A DNA stretch of 58,262 nucleotides from positions 1-58,262 of the forward strand of contig WTXG01000224.1 in NCBI GenBank assembly GCA_022496185.1, read 5' to 3'. Within the stretch, counting starts at the first letter, position 1, and every line of letters starts with the position of its first letter. The notes beneath the pieces are model-generated. The model saw only the letters and a program-made list of their open reading frames with translations. It had not been told where the DNA came from and searched no databases. Shown here in pieces: positions 21,655-32,214 of the stretch. Both the position numbers and the translations under genes were made by a program. Origin of the DNA: Multifurca ochricompacta (Eukaryota > Basidiomycota > Agaricomycetes > Russulales > Russulaceae).

Positions 21655-22236
21655 TGTTACGTCCGGTGTGGGACGTTCCGCACGACTTGTGCGACAGCAT
21701 TGGTCAAGGGTTTCAGATAAGAGGTCAATAGGACCTCTTGGAGTTTAGGGGATGAGTCAAAGTCGAAGGGGCTGCACCCTAAGACAATGTTGAACAGAAA
21801 GTGCCAAAAGCACTGAGACAAGTCAGAGATTGCAAGGGGAAGTCCGAAAGACGAACACCATGTATTCAATAAGTCGAGTCTAAGGTCTACAACATAGCTA
21901 AGACAGACTTATATATGTAAATGGACGGGCATCTATAGATAAGGATATCGGAGTCATGTGGGCCCGAAGATACGAAAGCGGATGGCGTAAAGCCTGGCTT
22001 CTGATAGGGGATTAAGTAAATGTCCGGTCGTAAAGATAAGAAGATAGAAGATAAGAAAGGACAAGCATAGACAAACGGTAAGTACATAAGTCCAAACAAC
22101 AGTCACAGGGATGGAAGCAACGCATGTGAGGGGTCCCAGGAGGGAGACGTAATGAGGAAGTGAAGGGTTGGTGGACGAGTGGGGTCCTGGTTGGGGAGAG
22201 TGAAGAAAATAGGGCTGCTGGGCCCTGTTCGTAACA
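21655..22236 (-). repeat. Chromovirus 5' LTR, 582 bp
   Basis: 5' LTR on the element strand. It contains TATATAAG near 21915 and the inferred transcript start AGACTCGACTT at 21881-21871. Perfect TGTTAC/GTAACA ends; TSD TGAGG at 22237-22241. Confidence 0.95.
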
Positions 22237-23103
22237 TGAGGGAACAGATGGCGTGGTCATGGGATGAGGAGGAGGGAAGAATGCCTGATTGGCAATGTGA
22301 GAATGCTGCTGTCCCTTGGACTGCTGATTATCTCTGTACTTCTTCCTGGCACAGCACCTGCGCTGGAATTTCTGATCTGACTGTTTCTCCACTTGCTCTG
22401 GCTGCTTGCCACCGAAGTGTTTCTGCTGATTAAAGTGAGGGTCACCCCACTTCTGTTTGATTGCCAAGAGCTTATTAGCTGCATGAGGGTTCTTACCCCT
22501 GGATCAATCTTGCTCCCACTGAGCAAGCATGGCATTGCGGATTATGGCTAGATTAATGTTGGAAGGAGATCTTCCAACAAGGATGGTGGGGATAAGGGCC
22601 TCCCATTTGGGAGGGAGCATATGGAGCAGGAGCATGCCCTGCAAGACATCAGGGATGGTGACACTATTGGTCTCAAGGCACTCAAAGGCGACCTCAAGGT
22701 GGTTAATCTGAGGCAAGGGGTGCTTGGCAGAGTCCAGGTGAAAGTTTAGGGCTTCTTTGAAGTCCCTAAAGATCGCAGTGGGCCCCACTGAGCCATACTT
22801 GCTCTTTAGACCAATCCATATAAGAAAGGAAGAGCCAGTTGAGGTATGTTTGTGCTGGATTGCAGTGGACAGCCTCAAGATTATAGTGCCGATTGCCTTG
22901 TTATCAGTGTGGTCCCATTCCTTCTGAAGTAATTTTTCATCTTCAGTGGGGTTCTGTTCATCCTTGGCATTAGGACGAGGGTTGGAGCCATTTGTGACCT
23001 CCCAAAGCCCACTAGACATAAGGAAAGCCCTCATCACATTGGCCCAAGCAGAATAGTTAGATCTGTCAAAGACGGGAATGGCAATGGTCAGTTGAGACAA
23101 CAT
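22237..23103 (-). pseudogene. Copia-1 Gag
   Basis: Begins ATG 23103. The first 200 codons are a Copia-type Gag (UBN2/DUF4219-like): FDRSNYSAWANVMRAFL at the N-terminus, then WDHTDNKAIGTI and FKEALNFHLD. A TGA at about 22504 lies in a GAT-TGA-TCC context, compatible with an original CGA. The same frame then continues through a basic Gln-rich stretch with CCARKKYRDNQQ into pol on the other side of the chromovirus. Confidence 0.85.
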
Positions 23104-23340
23104 TGTTAAGATTTGAGTAAGTGTTTTGGAAGCGTGAGTAAATGGTTTCTGTAAAAGAAGCCATAGTCAGCATTGAATGTGACAAAAGATACTGTAAGGA
23201 TGGCTTGGGCGTTGGACGCAAAACCTCTGGTCATCACCACTTCTGGCAGGACCCGTTTGCTCTCATTCTTCCATACTATACTGTCAATAAATTTTCTAAC
23301 ATTTGCCTGACTTTAGTTTCGGACAGACTCTGACACTGGT
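23104..23340 (-). other. Leader region of Copia-1 or unrelated DNA
   Basis: Directly upstream of the gag start. It does not match the 347-bp LTR, so the 5' LTR has been lost. No open frame of note is seen. Confidence 0.35.
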
Positions 23341-23840
23341 GCAAAGCATGATTGATCTATGGTACAAGTAATTTTACTTAGCATATTACAGGGATTGTGC
23401 ATGTTCCGGGCCGCCTGCCTATTCTTTTCCGTACACCCGGCTACCCGGTTTCTCCCTTACTCCCTTTTACTTATTCCACTTTCGTTCACCCCACATGGCT
23501 TCACCTCTGTTAATTTCTAAAAACATTCCTTCAGCTAGGTCTCTCCACAAGTATATAAAGGTACATACAATGCTCATAGTAGACCAGCCAGCAACTAGCA
23601 ATCTAGCTTCTCTCTCTCTATCTCTCTCTCTCTTTGTGTGCAAAAGAACAGTTATTGAACAAGGCGCAAGGTCAATTGGAACCATTGGCACCGTCATCAG
23701 TAAACATTCAGCACGATCCAACGCTCATCGACTTCATTACGTCGCGTGGGCTCTTCTCTCTCCTCTTCTCAACTTACTGCTCACCTTGCTCCTCAGGGAA
23801 CAGGCTTTGCTTCGCACTCACCACAGATAGGCTCCGCACA
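23341..23840 (+). repeat. LTR/leader-like fragment fused to Copia-2
   Basis: Contains a TATA box (agtatataaagg, about 23551), a long CT-rich initiator-like run (about 23608-23632) and then an open frame starting near 23634. It is joined to Copia-2 at 23841, where gtcacataca is shared with Copia-1. It resembles the LTR plus leader of another retroelement, so the junction looks like template switching or recombination. No matching second copy is in the window. Confidence 0.4.
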
Positions 23841-23845
23841 GTCAC

Positions 23846-26800
23846 ATACAATGGAGTCACTAGAACGTGCACTATGTGCTTATATCCAGTATATTACATT
23901 CCTGATATTACTGGGAGACTCCTGAGTGTTGGAGAATTTCTTAAGCAAGGGCTGAACGTCTATGGGGATGAACACCAATTAACCTTGCACAATAAGGGAT
24001 CAAAAGTCCCTGTTATTCAATGCCATCCGGCAATTCCTGGCCAAACTATCTATTGGCTTCATTCTAAGATCACAAATTTACAATCTTACTCCACAATCTA
24101 CACTGTAGATTATGATCGAATGCATAAGCACCTAGGACATCCTTCAAAGGAAGTCTTACATCATGCTAAAGATCACACTAAGGGATTCCCCCAAGATCTA
24201 TCTTATCCAAAGACAGCTCCCTTATGCCCAGGATGCACACAAGGCAAGATGCCTTTGCAATCTTATCTCCCATCTGAAACATGTGCCTCAAAGCCATTTG
24301 AGTGCATTCATTCAGATCTGAAGATCTTCCTGGTAGAATCTTATCATAAATACAAATATTTTATCAGCTTTATTGATGATTATACGTCATTCGCGTGGAT
24401 TGTCTGTTTGCACACTAAGTCTGCTGCAATAAATGCTTTGCAACAATTCCTTGCCATGATCAAAAATCAACATAACACCACCATTAAAGAGTGGATGTCT
24501 GATGCTGGTGGTGAATACAAGTCTGATGTATTTATGAATGTACTAAAAGATGAAGGGATAAAAATCCTACAGAGTGTGCCTTATACTCCCCAAAAAAACG
24601 GCCGTGCAGAGCACTTCATGCGCACTTGTATGGATAAAGTGCAATCAATGCACATTGAGTCATGTCTTCCAGACTCTTGGTGGGAATTTGCTGTATTGCA
24701 TGCGGTGCATCTCTACAATAGGACTCCTGTATGTCACCTGAAATGGCAGACACCTTATCAAAAACTACATGGAGAGGCACCAGAGATATCTCATTTGCAC
24801 ATCTTTGGATGTGGTGTGTATGTCTACATTCCTGAAGAATGTTGCAGCAATAAACTAGCACCTAAGTCAGAACTTATGGTGTACATTGGGCAGGCAGATG
24901 GCATTAAAGGCCATCTGTTCATGAGGCTTAGCAATAATCAATTATACATGCAAGCTACAGCCCTCTTTGATGAGAATCTCTTCCCTAAGTGTGATTCCAC
25001 CAGACAGCGTGGAGTTACAAAACTGAATGAGCCTCTACATACTGAAGGGCTGGATACACAGCTCATTCCTTTAGTGGACGATGATGATTTCCTACCATCT
25101 CGCCTTCCACCTTCCAAACAAATAGAAGGACCTCAGGTTCTTGACAAAGAACCTCGCACTTCACAGCCAGAGGTACCCTTGCCTTCTCCTGTGCCAGAAC
25201 AACAACCAGTGCCTTTGTGGCACTCTACATGGGAAAGGAAAGTTGCACTTTGCCCTGGGAATGTCTATGGGGATAACAGGCACCCTGTCGATCAGATTAC
25301 AGACATTCAGCAGATGTGGCAATGGAGATGAGCAGTGGAACCTCGGGGTAGCTCCCCGATTCCATCTGCATGTCTGAGACAGGTTCCTGGTCCTAGTCTC
25401 AACACTCCAGCCCACACTAGCGACGATCCACTTACACCCATAAGGGGGAGTGATGATGAAGTTGAGGATCTAGTAGATCTCATATCTCAACTAGCCCAGG
25501 AAGGGGGAGGAGAATTTGTGAATTATCTGCTCACCAAAGCAGTTCCACATGATTCACAGCCACTAGACATGTCCAATATACAAGAGTGGACATATAGAGA
25601 TATTTTGTGCATGCCTGACATGCAACAAAAGGAATGGAAGACAGCCTGTTGTGAAGAACTTGAGGCACTTTGCAGACAGAATGTCTTTACGCTTGTGGAC
25701 CCTCCCAAAGGGAGGAAGACAATAAAAAACAGATGGGTCTTTGACCAAAAATCTGATGGTTGTAAGAAAGCTAGGCTTGTTGCCAAAGGCTTTTCTCAGG
25801 TTGAAGGCATTGACTTTAATGAAATATTCTCACCTGTTGTAAGGTTTGAGACTGTCTGGTTGATGCTCGCACTTGCAGCGCTTGAGGATTGGCACATCAC
25901 TGGATTAGATGTCAAAAGTGCTTTCCTGTATGGTGAACTAGATGAAGAGCTATACATGGAACAACCTGAAGGTTTCAAAATTAAAGGACAAGAAACCAAA
26001 GTGCTACGACTACAACATGCCATTTATGGTCTTAAACAAGCTGCCTTAGCATGGTGGAAGGTGCTGGATAAATCCATGGCAGTGATGGGCTGTAAACACC
26101 TACTCTCAGACTCAGGCCTATTTCTATATAAGGCTAATAATGGGTCAATTGTCGTCATCATTGTATATGTTGATGATGCATTATTTATGGGGAATGACGA
26201 AGTCCTAGTCAGAAAATTAAAAACTGACTTTATGAACAAATGGGAGTGCAGGGATCTAGGAGATACAAAGGAGTTCTTGTGAATGCACATAACTAGGAAG
26301 GATGGCAAAATTCTACTTGATCAACAGCCATACCTAACTAAAGTGCTGCAACGCTTTGGGATGCTTAATGCAAAATTTGCGCCCACTCCTCTCCCAGAAG
26401 GCTATCATCCAGAGCCTAACACTGAACCTGCTGATCCTTCCATTCATTCAAAGTTCCAACAAGTAATCGGCTCATTACTTTACATTATGTTGGGCATGTG
26501 ACCAGATATTGCCTTTGCAGTTACAAGGCTATCTCAATTTGCCACTAATCCATCTCAAGATCATCTTGATCGAGTGCTGTATATCTGCTGATATTTAGCT
26601 GGCACATCCAATTACACGCTTATCTACGATGGCAGATCAAATGGCAGATTGATCACATGCGCTGATTCTGATTGGGCATCAAACCCAATAGATCGCTGAT
26701 CTACTACTGGATATATGGTGAAAATAGCAAATGGGATATTCAGCTGGAATTCTAGAGCACAAAAGACCACAGCGCTCTCATCCACTGAAGCAGAATACAT

Positions 26801-27121
26801 GTCACTTTCTGACACAATGCAACAGATTGTATGGATCAAATTGCTTCTAAGCAAAATTGGCATTGATCTAGGACCCATTCCCCTCTGCAGTGATAACCAA
26901 GGCTCCATCTTTATGGCCTCTAATCCTGTACAAGAGTGACAGATAAAACATATTGATATCTGCTTCTACTACATTAGACAAATTGTACAGGAGAAGAAAA
27001 TCGAGCTATTCTTTATAGAAGGCTCTGAAAATCCCGCAGACATGTTCACCAAGAATTTGGGACGTGTCAAATTCCTGAAATTCAGGAGTCAACTTGGGCT
27101 AGAGATTAACTCACCTAAGTA
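23846..27121 (+). pseudogene. Copia-2 Pol remnant with CpG-derived stops
   Basis: Encodes the GAG-pre-integrase, the integrase (HSDLK, DAGGEYKSDVF, NGRAEHFMR), RT with YVDDALF near 26168, and RNase H (STEAEYMSLSD near 26790). Six TGA stops lie at 25329, 26280, 26499, 26589, 26697 and 26937. In Copia-1 five of these are CGA and one is CAA. The protease and gag are missing. It is non-functional. Confidence 0.9.
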
Positions 27122-27168
27122 GGGATAATTGCTTAGCATGCTTAGCAGCAGCACTTAGCAAGGGGGAG

Positions 27169-27515
27169 TGTTGAACCAAGATACTGGTACAGAGGCTCCG
27201 GGATAGCAGTACAACATGATTGTGATCATGTGTAGATAATGCAAGTAAGAACGCGTTCATAATTAGCTAGATTACTTAGAATATACATCTAAGATCAGGC
27301 ATGTGATCAAATCACATCAATAACGAGATAACGCACTCGTATAATTAAGTAGCCGATATAGTACATTAAATTGTATATAAACTACTGTATAACTGCTATA
27401 GATTAAGCAGTTGCTATCGCATTAATGACTGCATCTAAGTCTCAAAGTAAAACAAAGGTGAGATAGCTAGCAGTAATGTAGTATCTAGTGTAGGCTGCGC
27501 CATACCTGTTCTATA
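27169..27515 (+). repeat. Copia-2 3' LTR, 347 bp
   Basis: TGTTGAACC...CTGTTCTATA, the same length as the LTR at 9719-10065. Confidence 0.85.
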
Positions 27516-27726
27516 GTGATCATGTTTATTGCAGCATTTCAAACTTTTTCTTCACTATAGCTTTGCAATACATAACACACCAAGTCAGATTTGGATTAGC
27601 TGAACTATAACTACTGGTTATATGTCATAAAATTTTCTCTGCCAAAAGCCACAGCTTGGGCCAAGCCAGGCCAGGGCCAAGCTGTCTGTGGCAGCTTTTG
27701 GGCCAAGCCAGGCCGGAACATCACTA
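27516..27726 (-). mobile_element. Fragment of the 502-bp hAT MITE
   Basis: Reverse complement of the first part of the elements at 51126-51627 and 55321-55822. It ends ggaacatcacta at 27726 and is followed by cccccaac, the likely half of its 8-bp duplication. The other half of the element was removed when Copia-2 inserted at its gatcatg site. Confidence 0.75.
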
Positions 27727-27851
27727 CCCCCAACTTTTGCTGTGCCAAGACATAAACAATTACCATCTGTCTTCATACCAAGTTATAAGTGGATGCAGTC
27801 CAGGCTATTCTATCAATAATCGACTATCAAGCGTCATCTACATGATTGCTC

Positions 27852-29153
27852 TTAGACATTGACCCTTATAGTATGTGAACCAACATCCGCATGACTTAAT
27901 AACTTAGAGCCATCGGGATGTTGGGGGTCAATCTTGTTTGAGCACTTCTTGGGCAACAATGTCACCAAGCGCGTTCTCTGGATTTCTAGACCTTTCTTGC
28001 CAAAGTATCGCTCGCCTTCGAAGCTCCACTGATAGTTCGCTCGCACCCAATTCCCAATTCCGTCCACATATTGCGCCAGCTGTTCGTCCACCGGCTCACC
28101 AAACTTCGGAATCTTGTTCTCGTATATCTCCATGAACTTCTCTTCCAGTTCTTTGTGATGTTCAGAAACCCAATTCATAGCCCCTTGGATGTCGGTCTTG
28201 TTCTGGTGCATCACGACAGTTATTATGTTGTAGTTATCGTCGCCGCACGCTTGCTCTACGTTGTATGAAGCGATGTCCTAAGCAAACACAAGACTTATCA
28301 GCCTTGGCGCATATCGGAGGCAAACGCAACCTACATTTACCAGAAAGATCATGTCAGTGGCCAAAACTGATAATTCCTGAATAGTGGGGTGGTTGACTGC
28401 CTCGTCAGGGAGGTCCATTTCTAATTCAAGGATGGCGAAACACGGCTTGGTGCCAACGTCTTCTCTTCTGATTTCAAAGTACTCCTCGATAGTTGGAATG
28501 TGCTTGTTGGTTCGATCTGCTGCTTGTTGTACAACAGCTTGCATGTAAGAGCCAAATGTCTCTATGAACCGTTTCTGTGACTGAGGACTAGCTGTCTTGA
28601 TTCCCAATTCCCAGAACCTAGATCGATGCGGTCAACACATATATTCGCTCTTTTTAACGGGCCTTACTGTCTGGTGACCTCGCCACCGATCCATTCGCCT
28701 CTGGGACGAGGGGTGTGTGGATTGCGAAGGGCGTCCATGGTAATGTTGACCATTTCCTGAACTTCATCCTCATTGGCTACATCTGAATACTCGTCGAACA
28801 GGACGAACACGACCATCAAGTCGCAAGTAGTACGCAGGCGTGCTTCGCGTCAAAAGTGAATATAACTTATTGTGTTCATCTCAATAGAGGCCTACCTTTG
28901 TCATGAAAAGGATATGCGAGGGACGAGACAAGGCCTGGAAAGAGTTGAGTCGATGAGTTTGGCATCTGAAAAGGACGTAATGGCTCGTACAGAAGTCGCA
29001 AAGATCATAGGCCGCCTGGACTTTGGGGCTGAACGCCCCAAAGCTCCTCACCCACGCTGCGATTTCTGCCTTTACCGCAGGGTGGTGCGGGTTGATTCGA
29101 CGAGGCCATTTCCAATTCTCTAAGACGTTGGGAATGTAAAACGTGTTGGACAT
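27852..29153 (-). CDS. TPS-A: sesquiterpene synthase, intact, 5 exons
   Basis: Class I terpene cyclase, expected to ionise farnesyl diphosphate in a Mg2+-dependent way; closest in style to fungal protoilludene-type synthases, product unknown. Exons (minus): 29153-28991, 28934-28896, 28842-28668, 28617-28335, 28277-27852. Introns are 56, 53, 50 and 57 nt, all GT-AG. Total is 1086 nt, 361 aa, the usual length for the family. The N-terminus has [15 protein letters not shown]. The Asp-rich motif DEYSD sits in exon 3; the NSE motif NDIASYNVE spans the exon 4/5 junction; an RY pair (WSFEGERY) is in exon 5. The same start ATG is conserved in all four copies. No stop or frameshift is seen. It is the first of four tandem copies and the best candidate for a working enzyme. 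Confidence 0.92.
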
Positions 29154-29422
29154 GGCGGGTTTTCTCTTATGAAAATGCTGGCAAGGATTCAGAACTGGGA
29201 TGAGACTTGGGGGGAGGGTAAGGAGGGTGTCATCGCATCATAGAACTGGCCTTAAATTTCCGAATGAGCCCGTATAGGTCACTGCATTCAGCAATAATAT
29301 TATGTTGGGGTTGTGATGTCCATTCAATTATCGCCAGGCTAAAGCACATGAAACTTTGAGTTGTCAAAGGTGTCGCGAGCCATCTAGTTAATTTCGTTTA
29401 CTGTCCCGTAGTCAGCGTTCTA

Positions 29423-29554
29423 CATCAGGAAAATTACATTTGTTAGGATGCCTAAGATGAGTAAAGATACCAGCGCTAGACTGCTTTTAATGCTTTTTAT
29501 AAACAGTCTAGCGCTGGTATCCTAGGCATACTAGCAAATGTGATCTCCCTGATG
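29423..29554. mobile_element. Palindromic MITE upstream of TPS-A, 132 bp, TSD TA
   Basis: Ends CATCAGG...CCTGATG with TA on both sides. The inner part folds on itself: taccagcgctagactg pairs with cagtctagcgctggta around a short AT loop. Its terminal repeat matches the ends of the 2.8-kb insertion in TPS-D. Confidence 0.8.
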
Positions 29555-29743
29555 TATGTGTGCTTCAATGTCTCAATAGCCGTTTTCAATGGAAGAACGT
29601 GTACGTCCCACTGCGGGCATGATTTGGGAGTGAGCATGACACACATTGAAATCCTGACATCATGAATTTCCCGAATTTTTTGGTTGGGTACATGACAGAT
29701 GAGGGCAGAGTCAAGACAGGTTTCACGATGTGATAACAACCTC

Positions 29744-29866
29744 CTCACCCCTCGTCCCAAAGGTGAATGGATCGGTACCGAGGTTACCCGACAGTAAGCC
29801 ATTTTTCAAGTTAGAGAGCGTGGTGACATGTCTCGAAGATATCGACCTACGTTCTGGAAGCTAGTG
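29744..29866 (+). pseudogene. Relic of a second, divergent terpene synthase (unit 1)
   Basis: Plus strand: cacccctcgtccc...gaatggatcgg...acccgaca followed by GTAAG matches the end of TPS exon 3 (the TPRP-GEWIG-EVTRQ block). An intron of about 57 nt and gttctgga (exon 4 start, FWEL) follow. The rest of the gene is gone. Equivalent relics exist at 37460 and 44175, so the ancestral unit had two divergently transcribed synthases. Confidence 0.75.
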
Positions 29867-29869
29867 ATC

Positions 29870-30460
29870 GTATTCTTTCATGCTTTCATTACTTCGTTAC
29901 TCGTGTTCTTTTCTTGTCAATTCTTCACTCGCCCTTCGCCTGTGTTGTTTTATCTTAGCATGCCACTTATCCTTCTCTACGTACTAAGGACCTACGTTTT
30001 GTCCATGAGATAGGGAGGTAAATTTCACACACATTTTGATTTGCCTGCTCCAGCCTTCAACGTGGCGAACGGTCTACGATCGTGGAAGCCTTCGGTGAAA
30101 TTGACGTATTCTATCAACCTGCCTTCGGTGAAATTGACGTATCCAATCAACCTGCCTTCGACGAACTCTGTTTTTTCTCCATTCATTCATCCATTCATCT
30201 CCCTCTATTTCATTTTTTGGAGAAACCGACTCTGCTATGAACTCACGCGGTCTTCGGATCCGTACAGTGGGTTCAATATGGAGGGGTGTTCCCAAGGGGA
30301 AGAGGAGAGAAGGCGATGTAAAGAGAGAGAGAATCCTGAGAGCCTTAGTTGGTAACAGAGCGGCTTCTACAACTGTACGATTCGAGGGGCCGAGCAAGTT
30401 CGAGATGTATGACGATTAGGTCGAATACGTATGCCGAATGTGTCGAATATGTCAAAGGTA
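29870..30460. other. Conserved unit sequence without a supported gene
   Basis: Similar sequence occurs in units 2 (37583-38110) and 3 (44284-44850). Short open frames on both strands (for example 30041-30355) are not conserved in frame between the units, so I do not call a gene. It includes a gagagagaga run. Confidence 0.5.
30089..30154 (+). repeat. 33-bp tandem duplication
   Basis: Two copies of a 33-bp sequence starting ccttcggtgaaattgacg; units 2 and 3 have a single copy at the corresponding place (about 37806 and 44546). Confidence 0.85.
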
Positions 30461-30463
30461 GGG

Positions 30464-31262
30464 CCGCTGACATCCCTAAAGTGGTAATATTGTCACACGA
30501 AATCCCTAAAGTCGTAATCTTTAATCTTATTACACGACTGTGATGTGTAATAATATTTATTTTAAAATGGAAAGTTATCAACAAAATATCATTACAAATC
30601 AGTTGAAATAAGATCAGATAAGGATTAGATAAGAACTTTGGTGTTCTCGCGCGTTCTCACTACTCTATGTCTAGCTATTTTATGACTTTCATTGTGTATC
30701 ATCAGAATATGTGGGTCTGGATGTTATTGTCCATTGCATGGACAGGAGGGAGGATGTTAAGCATTTTCACTATTAGGTTTTTTTATTTTTGAAATCAATT
30801 TTATTTGCACTTCAGGGCCTTGCCCAAACCACGCAGCTACTACCAGTACATAGTAACTACTGTTGTGAACATGAGAGAAGGGTGGAAACCACCATGTGCA
30901 AAACCTCTTGGAAGAGGGAAACAAGAGAGACGGTGTGTGATAGAGAAGGGGTGGAGAGGGGAAGAGAGTCTGTGTGTTGGAGAAGAAAGGTGAACTTACC
31001 CATACTACCCAATGTCACCAACTCAGACTTAATCCAGATCGCAGGTGAGGGGGGTGAGGTCGTCGCATGAGCAGAGCCGGTCTTTTCCTATTAGGTTGTC
31101 TACATGTCACATGACTTTGATTTGTAATGATATTTTGTCGATCAATAATAACTTTCCTTTTTAAAATAAATACTATTACAAATCACAGTCGTGTAATAAG
31201 ATTAAAGATTACGACTTTAGGGATCTCGTGTGACAATATTACCACTTTAGGAATGTCAGCGG
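30464..31262. mobile_element. Long-terminal-inverted-repeat element (unit 1)
   Basis: The left arm ccgctgacatccctaaag... (30464-30602) is the inverted complement of the right arm (31115-31262), roughly 130-140 bp with small differences. Inside lies a minus-strand LINE tail. The same arms enclose 38259-39232, where the interior is in the opposite orientation. No transposase is present. Confidence 0.7.
30780..31075 (-). pseudogene. LINE 3' tail inside the long-TIR element
   Basis: A T-rich start (A tail on the minus strand), then a 3' UTR including cagggccttgccc and agtaactactg, shared with the tail at 38640-38862 in inverted orientation. Confidence 0.6.
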
Positions 31263-31289
31263 TGGGGGAGAGTAAGGTGACTTTCTCGG

Positions 31290-31850
31290 CATCATCTGAA
31301 GTCTTAAAAAATTATAGATTTCAAGTTCGCTCGCTTCCGCAAGGACCTCCCCGCGTTGGCCAGGCTTTGTGTCTGCTCCCCCACCCTTGAGGCCACTGCC
31401 TCCCACCACCTCCTTCATTGCTCCCTGTATGTTACTGCCCGTGCATCTTGGAGCCTCACCTCCTGGTCCACCACTGGCCTGCCCTGGCTGGCGGTGTTCC
31501 AAAACACCCACTACGTCGAAGCCCTCCTGAGCTTCCTACAGGAGACGCGTGCCGCCTTTAAGCTGTACTTGTCTAGACAACCTCTGGAGCTGGACTAGGC
31601 CTAGCAGTCCCCGGGGTACTTGGTTGAGGTAAGTTTCGCTCTGCCTCCCTCCATACAGCAGGGGGTTTGTCCCTGCTTCACTCCTTTCCCTACCACGCTT
31701 TCATTACTTTCCCCTTGGGGATTTTTACACAGAGTTCCGTCTCTACGACGTTCGTTCATGTAGTAGCTATCAAGTTGTACCTGACTAGTGGCCGCGCGAC
31801 TTAGGCAGGTCCTTGAAGCGCGTAATAAGTTTGATTTTAAAAAAAGAAAA
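31290..31850 (+). pseudogene. LINE 3' end (unit 1)
   Basis: Plus-strand frame at 31350-31598 encodes CVCSPTLEATASHHLLHC followed by a helical tail, the terminal zinc site of Tad-like LINEs. The 3' UTR ends in an A-rich tail near 31835-31850. Paralogous to 45040-45595 in unit 3. Confidence 0.7.
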
Positions 31851-32214
31851 GAAGCTAGAAATCGAAAAGCGTCGCGGTTGCCAAATCAAGCCCAGCTCGC
31901 CAAGTCGTTGGATTCTATGATACCGAGTACTGAAGTTTTCCGTCTTTCAGAAATGATAATGACCACTCCTCCCCTGTAGCTAGTTTGACAACTCAACTTG
32001 ACTGTGCGTCTATCATCTATATCTGGTACCGTTTCAAATCACCTCCCTCCAGCTGCGGCCATGTTGTTGTACGCCTGACAACCACTAGCATATTATCACT
32101 CACATTCACCATGAACAGGTAAGTTTCTCTTAGCTCGTTGTCTTCAGCTCCCTCGTCTGACATCCGATCACTTTTCGCGAGAAGCGCACAGGGATTAACA
32201 TGATCAATCACCCA

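Larger units (their letters stand above)
14164..22236 (-). mobile_element. Chromovirus (Ty3/Gypsy LTR retrotransposon), complete, 8073 bp, TSD TGAGG
   Basis: Flanked by TGAGG at 14159-14163 and 22237-22241, inside Copia-1. LTRs of 583 and 582 bp enclose, on the minus strand, a primer site, gag, pol with a C-terminal chromodomain, two extra open frames, and a polypurine tract. The LTR pair differs at nine substitutions and one 1-bp indel, so insertion is recent relative to its surroundings. Coding regions carry stops, mostly TGA in CGA-compatible contexts, and several one-base frameshifts, so it is now defective. The chromodomain plus the self-priming arrangement place it near the Tf1/sushi group. 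Confidence 0.95.
9719..23103 (-). mobile_element. Copia-1 retrotransposon (interrupted, 5' LTR missing)
   Basis: A minus-strand Ty1/Copia element: gag at 23103-22242, pol continuing from 14158 to 10112 after the chromovirus insertion, and a 3' LTR at 9719-10065. Skipping 14164-22241 joins gag and pol in the same frame, so the element encoded one Gag-Pol polyprotein. No 5' LTR is found between 23104 and 23840, so the element is 5'-truncated or was rearranged. A polypurine run (agcaagggggag on the element strand) lies directly before the 3' LTR. It was interrupted after insertion by the chromovirus. Confidence 0.85.
23841..27515 (+). mobile_element. Copia-2, 5'-truncated copy of Copia-1, inverted
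   Basis: Aligns end to end with the reverse complement of 9719-13393, both 3675 bp, with no net indel. It covers the end of the protease, integrase, RT, RNase H and the 3' LTR (27169-27515). A polypurine run precedes the LTR at 27157-27168. The 3' flank gtgat at 27516-27520 belongs to a hAT fragment, so the element inserted into that hAT copy. The 5' end is replaced by 23341-23840. Confidence 0.9.
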
